DNA from: Arenibacter amylolyticus
Lineage (GTDB): Bacteria; Bacteroidota; Bacteroidia; Flavobacteriales; Flavobacteriaceae
Direction of reading: 5' to 3'
Assembly (NCBI RefSeq): GCF_002150785.1
Contig: NZ_MTAZ01000004.1
Location: 372,001 to 436,000 of the forward strand
Length of the DNA stretch: 64,000 nt
The notes under the pieces were generated by a model. It was not told where the DNA came from. It made no database searches and saw only the letters and a program-made list of their open reading frames with translations. Positions 15,204-23,104 of the stretch are shown here, in pieces. The translations under genes and the position numbers were made by a program. Numbering within the stretch: position 1 is the first letter of the stretch; every line of letters begins with the position of its first letter.

Positions 15204-16343
15204 ATGAAATTGGATAAGAAGGACATAAGAAAGGCACTGGAGAAAATCACTGTTCCGGGAGAAGGCCAAAATATGGTGGAAAGCGGAGCATTAAAAAACA
15301 TAATGGTTTTTGGGGATGAGGTGGTTGTAGATATCACTATTGCCAATCCCAGCTTACAAGCCAGAAAGAAAACGGAGGTGGAGATTTTAAAAATCATCCA
15401 TTCAGAAGTTTACGAAAAGGCCAAGATAACCGTTAATGTAAAAGTAGACGCTCCGGCCAAACCAAAGGTGAATGAAATAAAAGGGAAGGCCATTCCCGGG
15501 ATCAAGAATATCATTGCTGTAGCCTCTGGAAAAGGGGGAGTAGGCAAGTCTACCATTACGGCAAATTTGGCGGTATCCTTGGCCAAAATGGACTTTAAGG
15601 TAGGTTTGTTGGATGCGGATATATACGGGCCTTCCATGCCTACCATGTTCGATGTGGTTATGGAAAAGCCCTTGGCCGTAAATGTAGATGGGAAATCTAA
15701 AATGAAGCCCATAGAGAGTTATGGGGTCAAAATTTTATCCATCGGATTTTTCACAGAACCTAGTCAGGCAGTAATTTGGAGAGGGCCTATGGCAGCCAAA
15801 GCACTCAATCAAATGATATTTGATGCCCATTGGGGAGAATTGGACTTTTTGTTGTTAGACCTTCCACCGGGGACTGGAGATATTCATTTGAGTATTATGC
15901 AAGCCCTGCCTATTACAGGTGCCGTTGTAGTAAGTACCCCACAGGAGGTGGCCTTGGCAGATGCCAGGAAAGGGGTGGCCATGTTCCAGCAAGCGTCCAT
16001 TAACGTTCCCGTATTGGGAATTATAGAAAATATGGCCTATTTTACTCCTGCGGAACTGCCAGATAATAAGTATTATATTTTTGGAAAAGAAGGGGCCAAG
16101 TTTTTGGCAGAAGACCTGAAAGTTCCCTTTTTGGGAGAAATTCCGTTGGTGCAGAGCGTAAGGGAAGCAGGAGATATTGGCAGACCGGCGGCATTGCAAA
16201 CAGCTACTGTTGTGGAAAGCGTTTTTGAGGAACTCACCAAAAATGTAGTAAGGGAAGTAGTAGATAGGAATAAGGATCTACCACCTACCGAAGCTATAAA
16301 AATAACTACCATGGCAGGTTGTTCGGCCGTTAAAAAGAAATAA
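15204..16343 (+). CDS. mrp: Mrp/NBP35-family iron-sulfur carrier ATPase
   Basis: A 379-residue P-loop ATPase of the Mrp/ApbC/NBP35 group that carries or inserts Fe-S clusters in the cytosol. The N-terminal DUF59 (MIP18-like) domain spans about 5-85. The deviant Walker A motif with its signature lysine, ASGKGGVGKST, is at 107-117. Further motifs are LLDADIYGPSMP, LLLDLPPGTGD and a PQEVALADARKG stretch. A CxxC cluster motif, expected after the ATPase core in many members, is not apparent: the segment reads ENMAYFTPAELPDNKYYIFG. The final Cys lies in TMAGCSAVKKK. The NifU-type gene follows 2 bases after the stop, supporting a role in cluster assembly. Confidence 0.9.
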   Translation: MKLDKKDIRKALEKITVPGEGQNMVESGALKNIMVFGDEVVVDITIANPSLQARKKTEVEILKIIHSEVYEKAKITVNVKVDAPAKPKVNEIKGKAIPGIKNIIAVASGKGGVGKSTITANLAVSLAKMDFKVGLLDADIYGPSMPTMFDVVMEKPLAVNVDGKSKMKPIESYGVKILSIGFFTEPSQAVIWRGPMAAKALNQMIFDAHWGELDFLLLDLPPGTGDIHLSIMQALPITGAVVVSTPQEVALADARKGVAMFQQASINVPVLGIIENMAYFTPAELPDNKYYIFGKEGAKFLAEDLKVPFLGEIPLVQSVREAGDIGRPAALQTATVVESVFEELTKNVVREVVDRNKDLPPTEAIKITTMAGCSAVKKK

Positions 16344-16345
16344 CT

Positions 16346-16585
16346 ATGACGTCTATCGAAATCAAAAATAATGTAGAGAAGGCCTTGGATGAAATTCGTC
16401 CTTTTTTGCAAAGCGATGGAGGGGATATTTCCCTAGTCTCCATTGAGAACAATACTTCAGTTAAAGTTAGATTGGAAGGAGCATGTGCGGGTTGTACTAT
16501 TAACCAGATGACCCTGAAAACCGGTGTGGAAATGACCATTAAAAAGCATGCGCCGCAGATATTAGAGGTAATCAATGTGGAGTGA
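16346..16585 (+). CDS. NifU C-terminal-domain Fe-S scaffold protein
   Basis: A 79-residue protein consisting of one NifU C-terminal (Nfu) domain. The cluster ligands are Cys47 and Cys50 in LEGACAGCTINQMTLK. The lead-in FLQSDGGDISLVSI is also standard for the family. Nfu proteins hold a 4Fe-4S or 2Fe-2S cluster at a dimer interface and pass it to targets. It is placed 2 bases after mrp, almost certainly in one operon, and followed after about 70 bases by the ferredoxin-NADP reductase. Confidence 0.93.
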   Translation: MTSIEIKNNVEKALDEIRPFLQSDGGDISLVSIENNTSVKVRLEGACAGCTINQMTLKTGVEMTIKKHAPQILEVINVE

Positions 16586-16656
16586 TTACCGTACTAGTAT
16601 CATAAACAGAGGTCGTCTCCTTATACGGTATGGCGACCACTTTAAGTTTATTTTTC

Positions 16657-17715
16657 ATGATTAAAACAGATATTCTAATAATTGGTGCTGGTCCTACAGG
16701 TCTATTTGCTGTTTTTGAAGCAGGACTTTTGCAGCTAAAGTGCCACCTTATAGATGCCCTACCGCAGCCAGGCGGACAGTGTTCAGAAATTTATCCTAAA
16801 AAACCCATCTATGATATTCCGGGCTTTCCCGAAATATTGGCGGGGGATTTGGTAGATAACCTAATGGAGCAAATTAGGCCGTTTCAACCTACTTTTACCC
16901 TAGGGGAGCGTGCCAATACGATTGAGAAATTAGACGATGGAACGTTTGTAGTTACCACCAATAAAGGGACCAAACACCATGCGCCCATTGTAGCTATTGC
17001 GGGTGGCTTAGGTAGCTTTGAACCTAGAAAGCCTTTAATTAACAATATTGGTAACTACGAAGATAAAGGCGTATCCTACTTTATAAAAGACCCGGAAATC
17101 TATCGCGATAAAAAGGTGCTTATTGCAGGAGGGGGCGATTCTGCACTGGATTGGAGTATTTTCCTAGCTGATGTTGCCTCGGAGGTTACCTTGGTCCATA
17201 GGAGGAATCAATTTAGGGGTGCGTTAGATTCCGTAGAGAAAGTGCAGTCCCTTAAAAACCTAGGAAGGATTAACCTTATTACTCCAGCAGAAGTTGTAGA
17301 CCTAAAAGGCGATGGAAAATTAGAGGCCGTAGTAATTCAGAAATCTGGAGATGCCGAGGAAGAAATTGTTCAGGAAGTGGACGAGTTTATCCCCTTGTTT
17401 GGGCTATCCCCAAAACTGGGACCCATTGCAAACTGGGGATTGGAGATAGAAAAAAACGCTATAAAAGTAGATACCTTTGACTATCAGACTAATATTCCCG
17501 GAATCTACGCTATTGGGGATGTAAATACCTACCCTGGTAAATTAAAATTGATTCTATGCGGATTTCACGAGGCTACCCTAATGTGTCAAAGTGCCTACCA
17601 GCGTATATTTCCAGATAAAAAATACGTCATGAAATATACTACCGTTGGTGGAGTTTCCGGTTTCGATGGAACCAAACGGGAAGCACCTAAAGCAGTGGTG
17701 AAGGCCATAGAATAA
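16657..17715 (+). CDS. Ferredoxin/flavodoxin--NADP(+) reductase (TrxR-like fold)
   Basis: A 352-residue FAD/NADP oxidoreductase. I start at the ATG at 16657, since the dinucleotide-binding fold MIKTDILIIGAGPTG begins directly there; the upstream ATG at 16630 adds nine unneeded residues. The FAD motif is GAGPTG (10-15) and the NADP motif GGGDSALD (158-165). The CxxC of thioredoxin reductase is missing at the NADP domain, so this is the ferredoxin-NADP reductase type. The C-terminal FAD motif is GIYAIGDVNTYPGKLKLIL. It probably reduces the 2Fe-2S ferredoxin encoded 245 bases downstream. Together with Mrp and NifU it forms an Fe-S/redox cluster. Confidence 0.9.
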   Translation: MIKTDILIIGAGPTGLFAVFEAGLLQLKCHLIDALPQPGGQCSEIYPKKPIYDIPGFPEILAGDLVDNLMEQIRPFQPTFTLGERANTIEKLDDGTFVVTTNKGTKHHAPIVAIAGGLGSFEPRKPLINNIGNYEDKGVSYFIKDPEIYRDKKVLIAGGGDSALDWSIFLADVASEVTLVHRRNQFRGALDSVEKVQSLKNLGRINLITPAEVVDLKGDGKLEAVVIQKSGDAEEEIVQEVDEFIPLFGLSPKLGPIANWGLEIEKNAIKVDTFDYQTNIPGIYAIGDVNTYPGKLKLILCGFHEATLMCQSAYQRIFPDKKYVMKYTTVGGVSGFDGTKREAPKAVVKAIE

Positions 17716-17960
17716 AACAAAATATTTAGCAATTTTTAGTTACAGCGGTGCACACTACCCCTTTATCTTCCTAGTAAAATGGAATTCACCTATTTTTGCC
17801 CAGAAAAGAGGGTGGTCTGTAGCCCGGGGAAACGCAACTATAAACAGATATTTTAAAGGAAAATTCGCCCGATTTAGGGCCAAAATCATAAGCCCAAAGC
17901 CTAAGGATGGGATCACTGGGACCTGGGTAGGTATATCAAGAATAAATTTTACCGAACATA

Positions 17961-18290
17961 ATGAGTGATATTAAAATTAAGATTAAAGACCGGGAGGGAG
18001 TAGTGCACGAGGTAGATGCACCAACCGATATGAACATGAACCTTATGGAGGTAGTGCGTTCTTACGAACTGGCTCCAGAAGGTACCATCGGGGTTTGTGG
18101 AGGAATGGCTATGTGTGCTTCCTGTCAGTGTTATGTAGAATCGGATCATACGCTTCCCGAAATGTCCGATGACGAGGACGCCATGCTTGCTGAGGCGTTT
18201 CACGTGCAAGACAATAGTCGCCTAGGCTGCCAAATCCAGATGACCGAAGAGATGGAAGGCTTAGAGGTAACCCTGGCGCCAGAAAGCTAA
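17961..18290 (+). CDS. 2Fe-2S ferredoxin (adrenodoxin type)
   Basis: A 109-residue ferredoxin of the adrenodoxin-like group. The four cluster ligands follow the C-x5-C-x2-C-x34-C pattern: Cys46, Cys52, Cys55 and Cys90 in GVCGGMAMCASCQCYV and RLGCQIQM. Cys57 is extra and not a ligand by spacing. Such proteins pass single electrons to monooxygenases, hydroxylases or Fe-S assembly enzymes. The likely reductase is the FAD protein encoded at 16657-17715. A bidirectional terminator follows at 18315-18351. The 245-base gap upstream suggests its own promoter, though I found no clear -7 element there. Confidence 0.93.
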   Translation: MSDIKIKIKDREGVVHEVDAPTDMNMNLMEVVRSYELAPEGTIGVCGGMAMCASCQCYVESDHTLPEMSDDEDAMLAEAFHVQDNSRLGCQIQMTEEMEGLEVTLAPES

Positions 18291-18314
18291 AAAGGACTCT
18301 ATTCTCCAAACTTA

Positions 18315-18351
18315 TTTATCACGGAGGGTTGGGTAGCCGCTCCGTGATAAA
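18315..18351. terminator. Bidirectional terminator between ferredoxin and GH9 genes
   Basis: A 12-bp perfect stem pairs TTTATCACGGAG (18315-18326) with CTCCGTGATAAA (18340-18351), with a 13-base loop. It lies between two convergent genes. The A/T-rich stem ends supply a short U-run in either direction. Confidence 0.75.
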
Positions 18352-18400
18352 ATATGGTCTCTAAGTCCAGCTTATTGGCTGGTCTATTCGCATAAAACTT

Positions 18401-20200
18401 TTAGGGATTCTTCCTACTGGCCCAATGCGCCATCATAATGATAGATCCTGCGGTTCCATCCATGGTGGGTTCATTGGTAGAATAATCCCCTATGTCATCG
18501 TGATAGGTTACAAATTCGTTTTGAAAGGCTTCAAATACATCGGGGTTCGACAAATGAAGCCCTTTTAAAGAGTTAAAGATGGAGGTGTATACGGGGCCAT
18601 CTACCAGTCCGCCCGGTACTTCCTTCTTGGTAAGGGCCCATATACTGGTGTGTACGTCTAAGGGATATTCCCCATGATCGGGAAGTTTGGTAAACATAGA
18701 AGTGCCCCATGGATTCCTCCCAAAAAGCCAGTCTCGCTGTTCTACTAAAAATTGATTATAAGAAGTATCGCCCGTCATTTTTTCGTAAAGAATGCCCTGT
18801 GTAATTATGCTTGTAAGTAAGTTGTTAGAACACCAGACAAAAGGGACGCCAATATTGTATGGGTTTTTGGTAGCGCGTTTTATATTGTCTTCCAGACCGG
18901 ATTTATAATAGCCTGCCAAAGTCTCCTTAAAATTATCGTCTACTGCATCATAGAGCGCATAATGGCCAAGGTTGATAAAGGGGTAGTATTCGTAATGGGC
19001 TACAGAATCCTTAGCAGTCCAAGAAACCGTATTGGCCTTAACCGCATATTCCCTGGCTTCATTTAAGTATTCCTTTTTTCCCGTACTCTTATAGAGTTCT
19101 GCAGCGCCCCATTCCATATCGTCTGCCCAGGTTTTTTCGGAATAGCGATAGGGGGCACCAAAGGAATTGCCCTGTTGAAAGCCTTCTTTTTCCCGGCCTA
19201 ATCTGTACAAACTCTTGGCAGCACGGAGGCATTTGGCTGCAAAAACCGAGTCTTTTAATTCTTCTTTCCATATTCTAGCTGCCAATGCCATTGCTGCAGC
19301 AGACCTTCCTGCCAAATTAGAAACTCCTGTTGCCTCACTTTGATACTTTTTAAGGCCTTGTGGCTTGCCCGTGGCAAAATAGGCCACCCGATAGCTGTTG
19401 GGACCCCAGCCGTAATCGGAAGGATCTTCATCGGGCATTTTCCACCCAATGTGGTCACGGTCATCTGCAACCTGATGGATCAATTGGTCTGGACCTGGGT
19501 GTAGTTTCAAAATCCAATCCAAGCCCCATTTGGCCTCATCCAAAATATCGGGGATGCCATTGGGTATGGGTTGCCCTAAATGGTTTGTAAGGTCATCAAA
19601 GGTTTCTGGATACAGCTCATAGGCCATTAGCATATGGGCGGTGGCATAACTACCGGTGATAAGGTATTTTAGTTGGTCACCAGCATCGTGCCATCCTCCG
19701 GAGGCATCCACATAGGTGCCCTCGGGCATAGGGCCATAGGCAGAACGGCCATCGCGTTGGTGGCATACCATATCCAAATAAGGATTATAACCACAGCGTT
19801 GCTGCCTCATAAACTCCAACAATATATCTGGTTTTTGGTGATAGGCATCGTTCCCAATGGTAAAGGGGGTCGACTTGCTTTTGGATTTTTTTCCCTGTAT
19901 ATAATACCTGCCTGCGGTTTTATGGTCAGAGAAATCAACCTCATAAAAATGATCGAAAGTGCCCCAGCCTTTCCTATCCGACTTTTTAGGTTTAAGGGTA
20001 GCTATGGTTTTGTTTGAATCGGCATTGATCAATTGGAAGGTTTCGTTTACCTTGTTGTGGGAAAACACAATAGCGGTTTTATGCTCTTCCTCTATATATC
20101 CAACTTGATTGATGCGAATAAACGGTCCACTTGGGCGGTCTTGTGCCATGGAAAAGTGCCCTAAAATAATGCTTAGGAAGCAAATAATGGTGGTTTTCAT
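18401..20200 (-). CDS. Glycoside hydrolase family 9 enzyme
   Basis: A 599-residue secreted glycosidase. It has a signal peptide (cleavage after FSMAQ, residue 20), an N-terminal immunoglobulin-like CelD_N domain (about 24-115, FIRINQVGYIEEEHKTA), then the (alpha/alpha)6 GH9 catalytic barrel (about 122-597). The acid/base region is intact: GGWHDAGD with Asp172 and Asp175 near the nucleophilic-water site, and the general acid candidate Glu577 in YSTNEPTMDGTAG. DWLFGRNPWGTSM is also family-typical. Inverting GH9 enzymes cleave cellulose, beta-glucans or, in some exo-acting members, chitosan oligomers. The polysaccharide deacetylase encoded downstream of... i.e. beside it on the same strand (20380-21168) fits an amino-sugar substrate, but this is inference. 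Confidence 0.93.
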   Translation of the reverse strand: MKTTIICFLSIILGHFSMAQDRPSGPFIRINQVGYIEEEHKTAIVFSHNKVNETFQLINADSNKTIATLKPKKSDRKGWGTFDHFYEVDFSDHKTAGRYYIQGKKSKSKSTPFTIGNDAYHQKPDILLEFMRQQRCGYNPYLDMVCHQRDGRSAYGPMPEGTYVDASGGWHDAGDQLKYLITGSYATAHMLMAYELYPETFDDLTNHLGQPIPNGIPDILDEAKWGLDWILKLHPGPDQLIHQVADDRDHIGWKMPDEDPSDYGWGPNSYRVAYFATGKPQGLKKYQSEATGVSNLAGRSAAAMALAARIWKEELKDSVFAAKCLRAAKSLYRLGREKEGFQQGNSFGAPYRYSEKTWADDMEWGAAELYKSTGKKEYLNEAREYAVKANTVSWTAKDSVAHYEYYPFINLGHYALYDAVDDNFKETLAGYYKSGLEDNIKRATKNPYNIGVPFVWCSNNLLTSIITQGILYEKMTGDTSYNQFLVEQRDWLFGRNPWGTSMFTKLPDHGEYPLDVHTSIWALTKKEVPGGLVDGPVYTSIFNSLKGLHLSNPDVFEAFQNEFVTYHDDIGDYSTNEPTMDGTAGSIIMMAHWASRKNP

Positions 20201-20379
20201 GGTTGGTATTTTAAGCTATAAGACCTAAATATAAAGTATATCTTGCTGATAATAAAACGTTTCCCTTTAATTGGACCTTGGTTTTGGATAAAGGTAGTAA
20301 GGAGGAGGTTTTTTAAAGGCGCCAAAGATATTAGGGGTGTCCTGCCGATAGAAAAATGCAGATGCCCGGATAGATGTTC

Positions 20380-21168
20380 TTAGTCTGTGTTTAGGAGCTG
20401 TGCAACGGTCGTAAATTGGTAGCCCTTATTTTGTAAATAATAGATGAGGGAAGGGAGATAATGGTAGAACTTATCGGTCCTTTTAGGGTCGGTTCCAATG
20501 TGGGCCAACAATAAAAAACCATTGAGGCCGTGCGCGTTTTTTTCTTCATACTCGGTAATACTTTCATAGATGGTGTTGCTGGATCGATAGTTTTGGGAAT
20601 CGGGGGTGGTATAATCGGCATGGGTTAGGGTGCCGTGGGTCATATTGATGAGGGTGAACCCTAATTCTTGTGTCCATTGGGCAATGGTATCATTATACCA
20701 TTCATAGGGAGGGAGAAAATAGGGTGCGTCTTTTCGCTCTATCCCAAATTTCTTCATCTCCTGGTAATTTCCAAGGAGGTCGCTACCGAATTTCTCTTGG
20801 GTCACCAACAGACTATCCCTTTTGGTCCAGTCGCAATATAATAGATGTTCGTTAGAATGCGCCCCTAAATAATGTCCGTCGCGTACCAATTTTTTTATAA
20901 GTCGATGAAATTCAGGATTCCGATAAAAATTCCCGGTGAAAAAGAAGGAGGCAGGAATTTTTTCCTTTTTCAGAAGTTTTTGGAGGTAATGCCCACCATC
21001 TGCAAATTGATCTCCGGTAAAGACAAGGGAAATGTTTTTCTGGGTACTATCGCCCCGGACCACTGCGCCCTGTACATAGGTAAAGTTTTGCACCAGAGGT
21101 TCCTGGGCATGGCCTATAATGGCTGCCAGAAATATTAATTTACATAGTGCAACCAGCCGTAGCATCAT
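20380..21168 (-). CDS. Polysaccharide deacetylase-family protein with a modified active site
   Basis: A 262-residue secreted NodB-fold protein. I start at the ATG pair at 21168, because it gives a good signal peptide (MMLRLVALCK to IIGHAQ) and avoids overlap with the ABC gene. Motif 1, normally TFDDG, reads FTGDQFADGG: Asp53 is kept but the second Asp is Gln54. Motif 2 is intact: HSNEH with His104 and His108 as metal ligands. Later motifs (FLPPYEWYND, LLAHIGTDP) are recognisable. NodB proteins remove N- or O-acetyl groups from chitin, peptidoglycan or xylan. It lies just upstream of the GH9 gene on the same strand, 179 bases apart. The changed motif 1 may mean altered metal binding or loss of activity. 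Confidence 0.82.
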   Translation of the reverse strand: MMLRLVALCKLIFLAAIIGHAQEPLVQNFTYVQGAVVRGDSTQKNISLVFTGDQFADGGHYLQKLLKKEKIPASFFFTGNFYRNPEFHRLIKKLVRDGHYLGAHSNEHLLYCDWTKRDSLLVTQEKFGSDLLGNYQEMKKFGIERKDAPYFLPPYEWYNDTIAQWTQELGFTLINMTHGTLTHADYTTPDSQNYRSSNTIYESITEYEEKNAHGLNGFLLLAHIGTDPKRTDKFYHYLPSLIYYLQNKGYQFTTVAQLLNTD

Positions 21169-21181
21169 ATTTTGGTCTTTT

Positions 21182-22918
21182 TTATATCCTCGCCTGATAA
21201 GTGAATAGGTTGTAGTACCTGCCTTCCATGGCAATCAGTTCGTCATGGGTGCCACGTTCTGCTATTCTACCATTTTCAATGACCAGAATTTGATGGGCTT
21301 TCCTGATGGTGCTTAAGCGGTGGGCAATCACAAAAGTTGTTCTGCCTTCGGTAAGGGTTGCCAAACTCTTTTGAATCAAGGCCTCGCTTTCGGTATCCAG
21401 ATTGGAAGTGGCTTCGTCCAAAATCAAGACTTTGGGATTGGCCAATACAGCCCTAGCGATGGCGATACGTTGCCTTTGTCCGCCCGATAGTTTTACACCT
21501 CGTTCACCAATCAAGGTATCCAAGCCTTTATCAAACCTATCGGTAAATTCATCCACATAAGCAGCTTTCACCGCTTTCTGTAACTCCTCTTCGCTGGCAT
21601 CGGGCCTAGGGAATAAAATATTTTCCCGTATGGTCCCTTCAAATAAAAACTCGTCCTGTAATACCACGCCAAGATTTTTTCGGTAGCTGTTGAGGTCTAC
21701 CTTGGAAAGGTCCGTACCATCTACGGTAATGGTCCCCGATAAGGGATTAAGGAAACTTGCTGCCAGACCCGCAATGGTAGATTTTCCGGATCCAGAACTG
21801 CCCACTAGGGCTACCACCTTGCCAGAGCTTACCGTGAAACTGATGTTATGGAGTACCTCCTTGTCTTCCTCATAGGCAAAGGATACATCGTTAAAAGTGA
21901 TATCTCCCTTTATATTGTCCAAGACTTCCGTTCTTTCCTTCTCCTGGGCTTCTGCAGTCTTATTCATTAACTCCTCTGTTCTATCCAATCCCGCTAATGC
22001 TTCCGTAATCTGACTCCCAATATTGCTCATCTGTACAATGGGGGCCACCATCAATCCCAATAAAAAGGTGAAGGTTAAAAACTCCCCAATGGTAAGCTCG
22101 TCCATCATAATCTTATACCCTCCAATGCCCATGATACCGGTGGTAGCGATTCCCAATAAAAAGGTAGAAGAGCTGGTCATAAAGGCCGTAGCGGTAAGGC
22201 TCTTCTTTACATTTTGGTATAATCGCGCTACGCCTTCCTCAAAAACCTCGTTTTCCTGCGCCTCGGCATTAAATCCTTTAATAACCCGTATGCCACCCAA
22301 AGTTTCCGTAAGTCTTCCCGTTACTTCTGCATTTATCTTTCCCCTATTTCTAAATATGGGACGTATAATCTTAAAAGCTTTTAAAGCGATCAGGGCAAAA
22401 ATCCCAAGGGGAACCAAGGTGAAAACCGTCATAGACGGACTTATGTTCAATAGAAGGACTAGGGAGACTATGGCAGTGATGGTACCTCCAACCAACTGTA
22501 CCAGTCCTGTTCCTATAAGGTTTCGTACGCCTTCCACATCTGTCATAATCCGTGATACCAAGGCCCCGGATTTGGTGTTGTCAAAGAATCGGATGGGGAG
22601 GGTAAGGACCTTCTTCTGTACTTGGGCACGTAGTTCCGAAATTAGATACTGCGCCTGTACACTTAATATTCGGGTGAGCAAAAAGGACGTAACGGCCTGC
22701 ACCAAAATGGCCAAACCTACTACGATCACAAGGATTTTTAGGAACTCCATATCCTTGTTGGGGATAATATCGTCCATTAAGTATTTGAGAGACATAGGGG
22801 CTACAAAACTAGCCGCCCTACTAATTACAATCAATAGTAACCCTATGAAAACCAAATTTCGCCTTGGCCAAATAATGGTTTTAAAGGCGGTGAGCATACT
22901 TACTTTTTTTTGGGACAT
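21182..22918 (-). CDS. ABC transporter, fused permease and ATPase
   Basis: A 578-residue half-transporter of the MsbA/exporter type that works as a homodimer in the inner membrane. The transmembrane domain spans about 20-320 with six helices. The ATPase domain (about 338-578) has Walker A GSSGSGKST at 373-381, signature LSGGQRQRIAIARA, Walker B VLILDEATSNLDTES and the His switch IAHRLST. Typical cargo is lipids, drugs or peptides; this sequence does not tell which. It ends 13 bases before the deacetylase start, so the two may share a transcript. Upstream are two tandem TACTTTTG promoter-like elements. Confidence 0.93.
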   Translation of the reverse strand: MSQKKVSMLTAFKTIIWPRRNLVFIGLLLIVISRAASFVAPMSLKYLMDDIIPNKDMEFLKILVIVVGLAILVQAVTSFLLTRILSVQAQYLISELRAQVQKKVLTLPIRFFDNTKSGALVSRIMTDVEGVRNLIGTGLVQLVGGTITAIVSLVLLLNISPSMTVFTLVPLGIFALIALKAFKIIRPIFRNRGKINAEVTGRLTETLGGIRVIKGFNAEAQENEVFEEGVARLYQNVKKSLTATAFMTSSSTFLLGIATTGIMGIGGYKIMMDELTIGEFLTFTFLLGLMVAPIVQMSNIGSQITEALAGLDRTEELMNKTAEAQEKERTEVLDNIKGDITFNDVSFAYEEDKEVLHNISFTVSSGKVVALVGSSGSGKSTIAGLAASFLNPLSGTITVDGTDLSKVDLNSYRKNLGVVLQDEFLFEGTIRENILFPRPDASEEELQKAVKAAYVDEFTDRFDKGLDTLIGERGVKLSGGQRQRIAIARAVLANPKVLILDEATSNLDTESEALIQKSLATLTEGRTTFVIAHRLSTIRKAHQILVIENGRIAERGTHDELIAMEGRYYNLFTYQARI

Positions 22919-22946
22919 GTAACTTTTTTTATGAAGGATAAGATAA

Positions 22947-22963
22947 CAAAAGTAACAAAAGTA
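22947..22963 (-). promoter_or_regulatory. Tandem -7-like elements upstream of the ABC gene
   Basis: On the minus strand GTTACTTTTG occurs twice in a row, giving two perfect TAnnTTTG elements (TACTTTTG) at 22956-22963 and 22947-22954, 9 bases apart. The nearer would start a transcript about 22 bases before the ATG. No -33 TTG is seen at normal spacing, so the call is tentative. Confidence 0.32.
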
Positions 22964-23104
22964 ACCCCGTTTTATGCCTACCTAGTTTTCTAGGTGGAAG
23001 TACCCCCTTTTATGGAGGTAAGAAGGGATAAAATTAAAAAGGGCTTCATGGAGGTTTTAATAATTAAGCGTACCTTAGTCTACTACCAACAACCGTAATA
23101 AATT

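Noticed and set aside
17716-17960. Riboswitch or tRNA in the gap before the ferredoxin gene
   Set aside because: G/C-rich patches suggested structure, but no consistent stem set matching a known riboswitch or tRNA could be drawn.
22023-22922. 299-codon plus-strand ORF opposite the ABC transporter gene
   Set aside because: It is the antisense of a well-supported transporter with Walker and signature motifs; its own translation is basic and without motifs.
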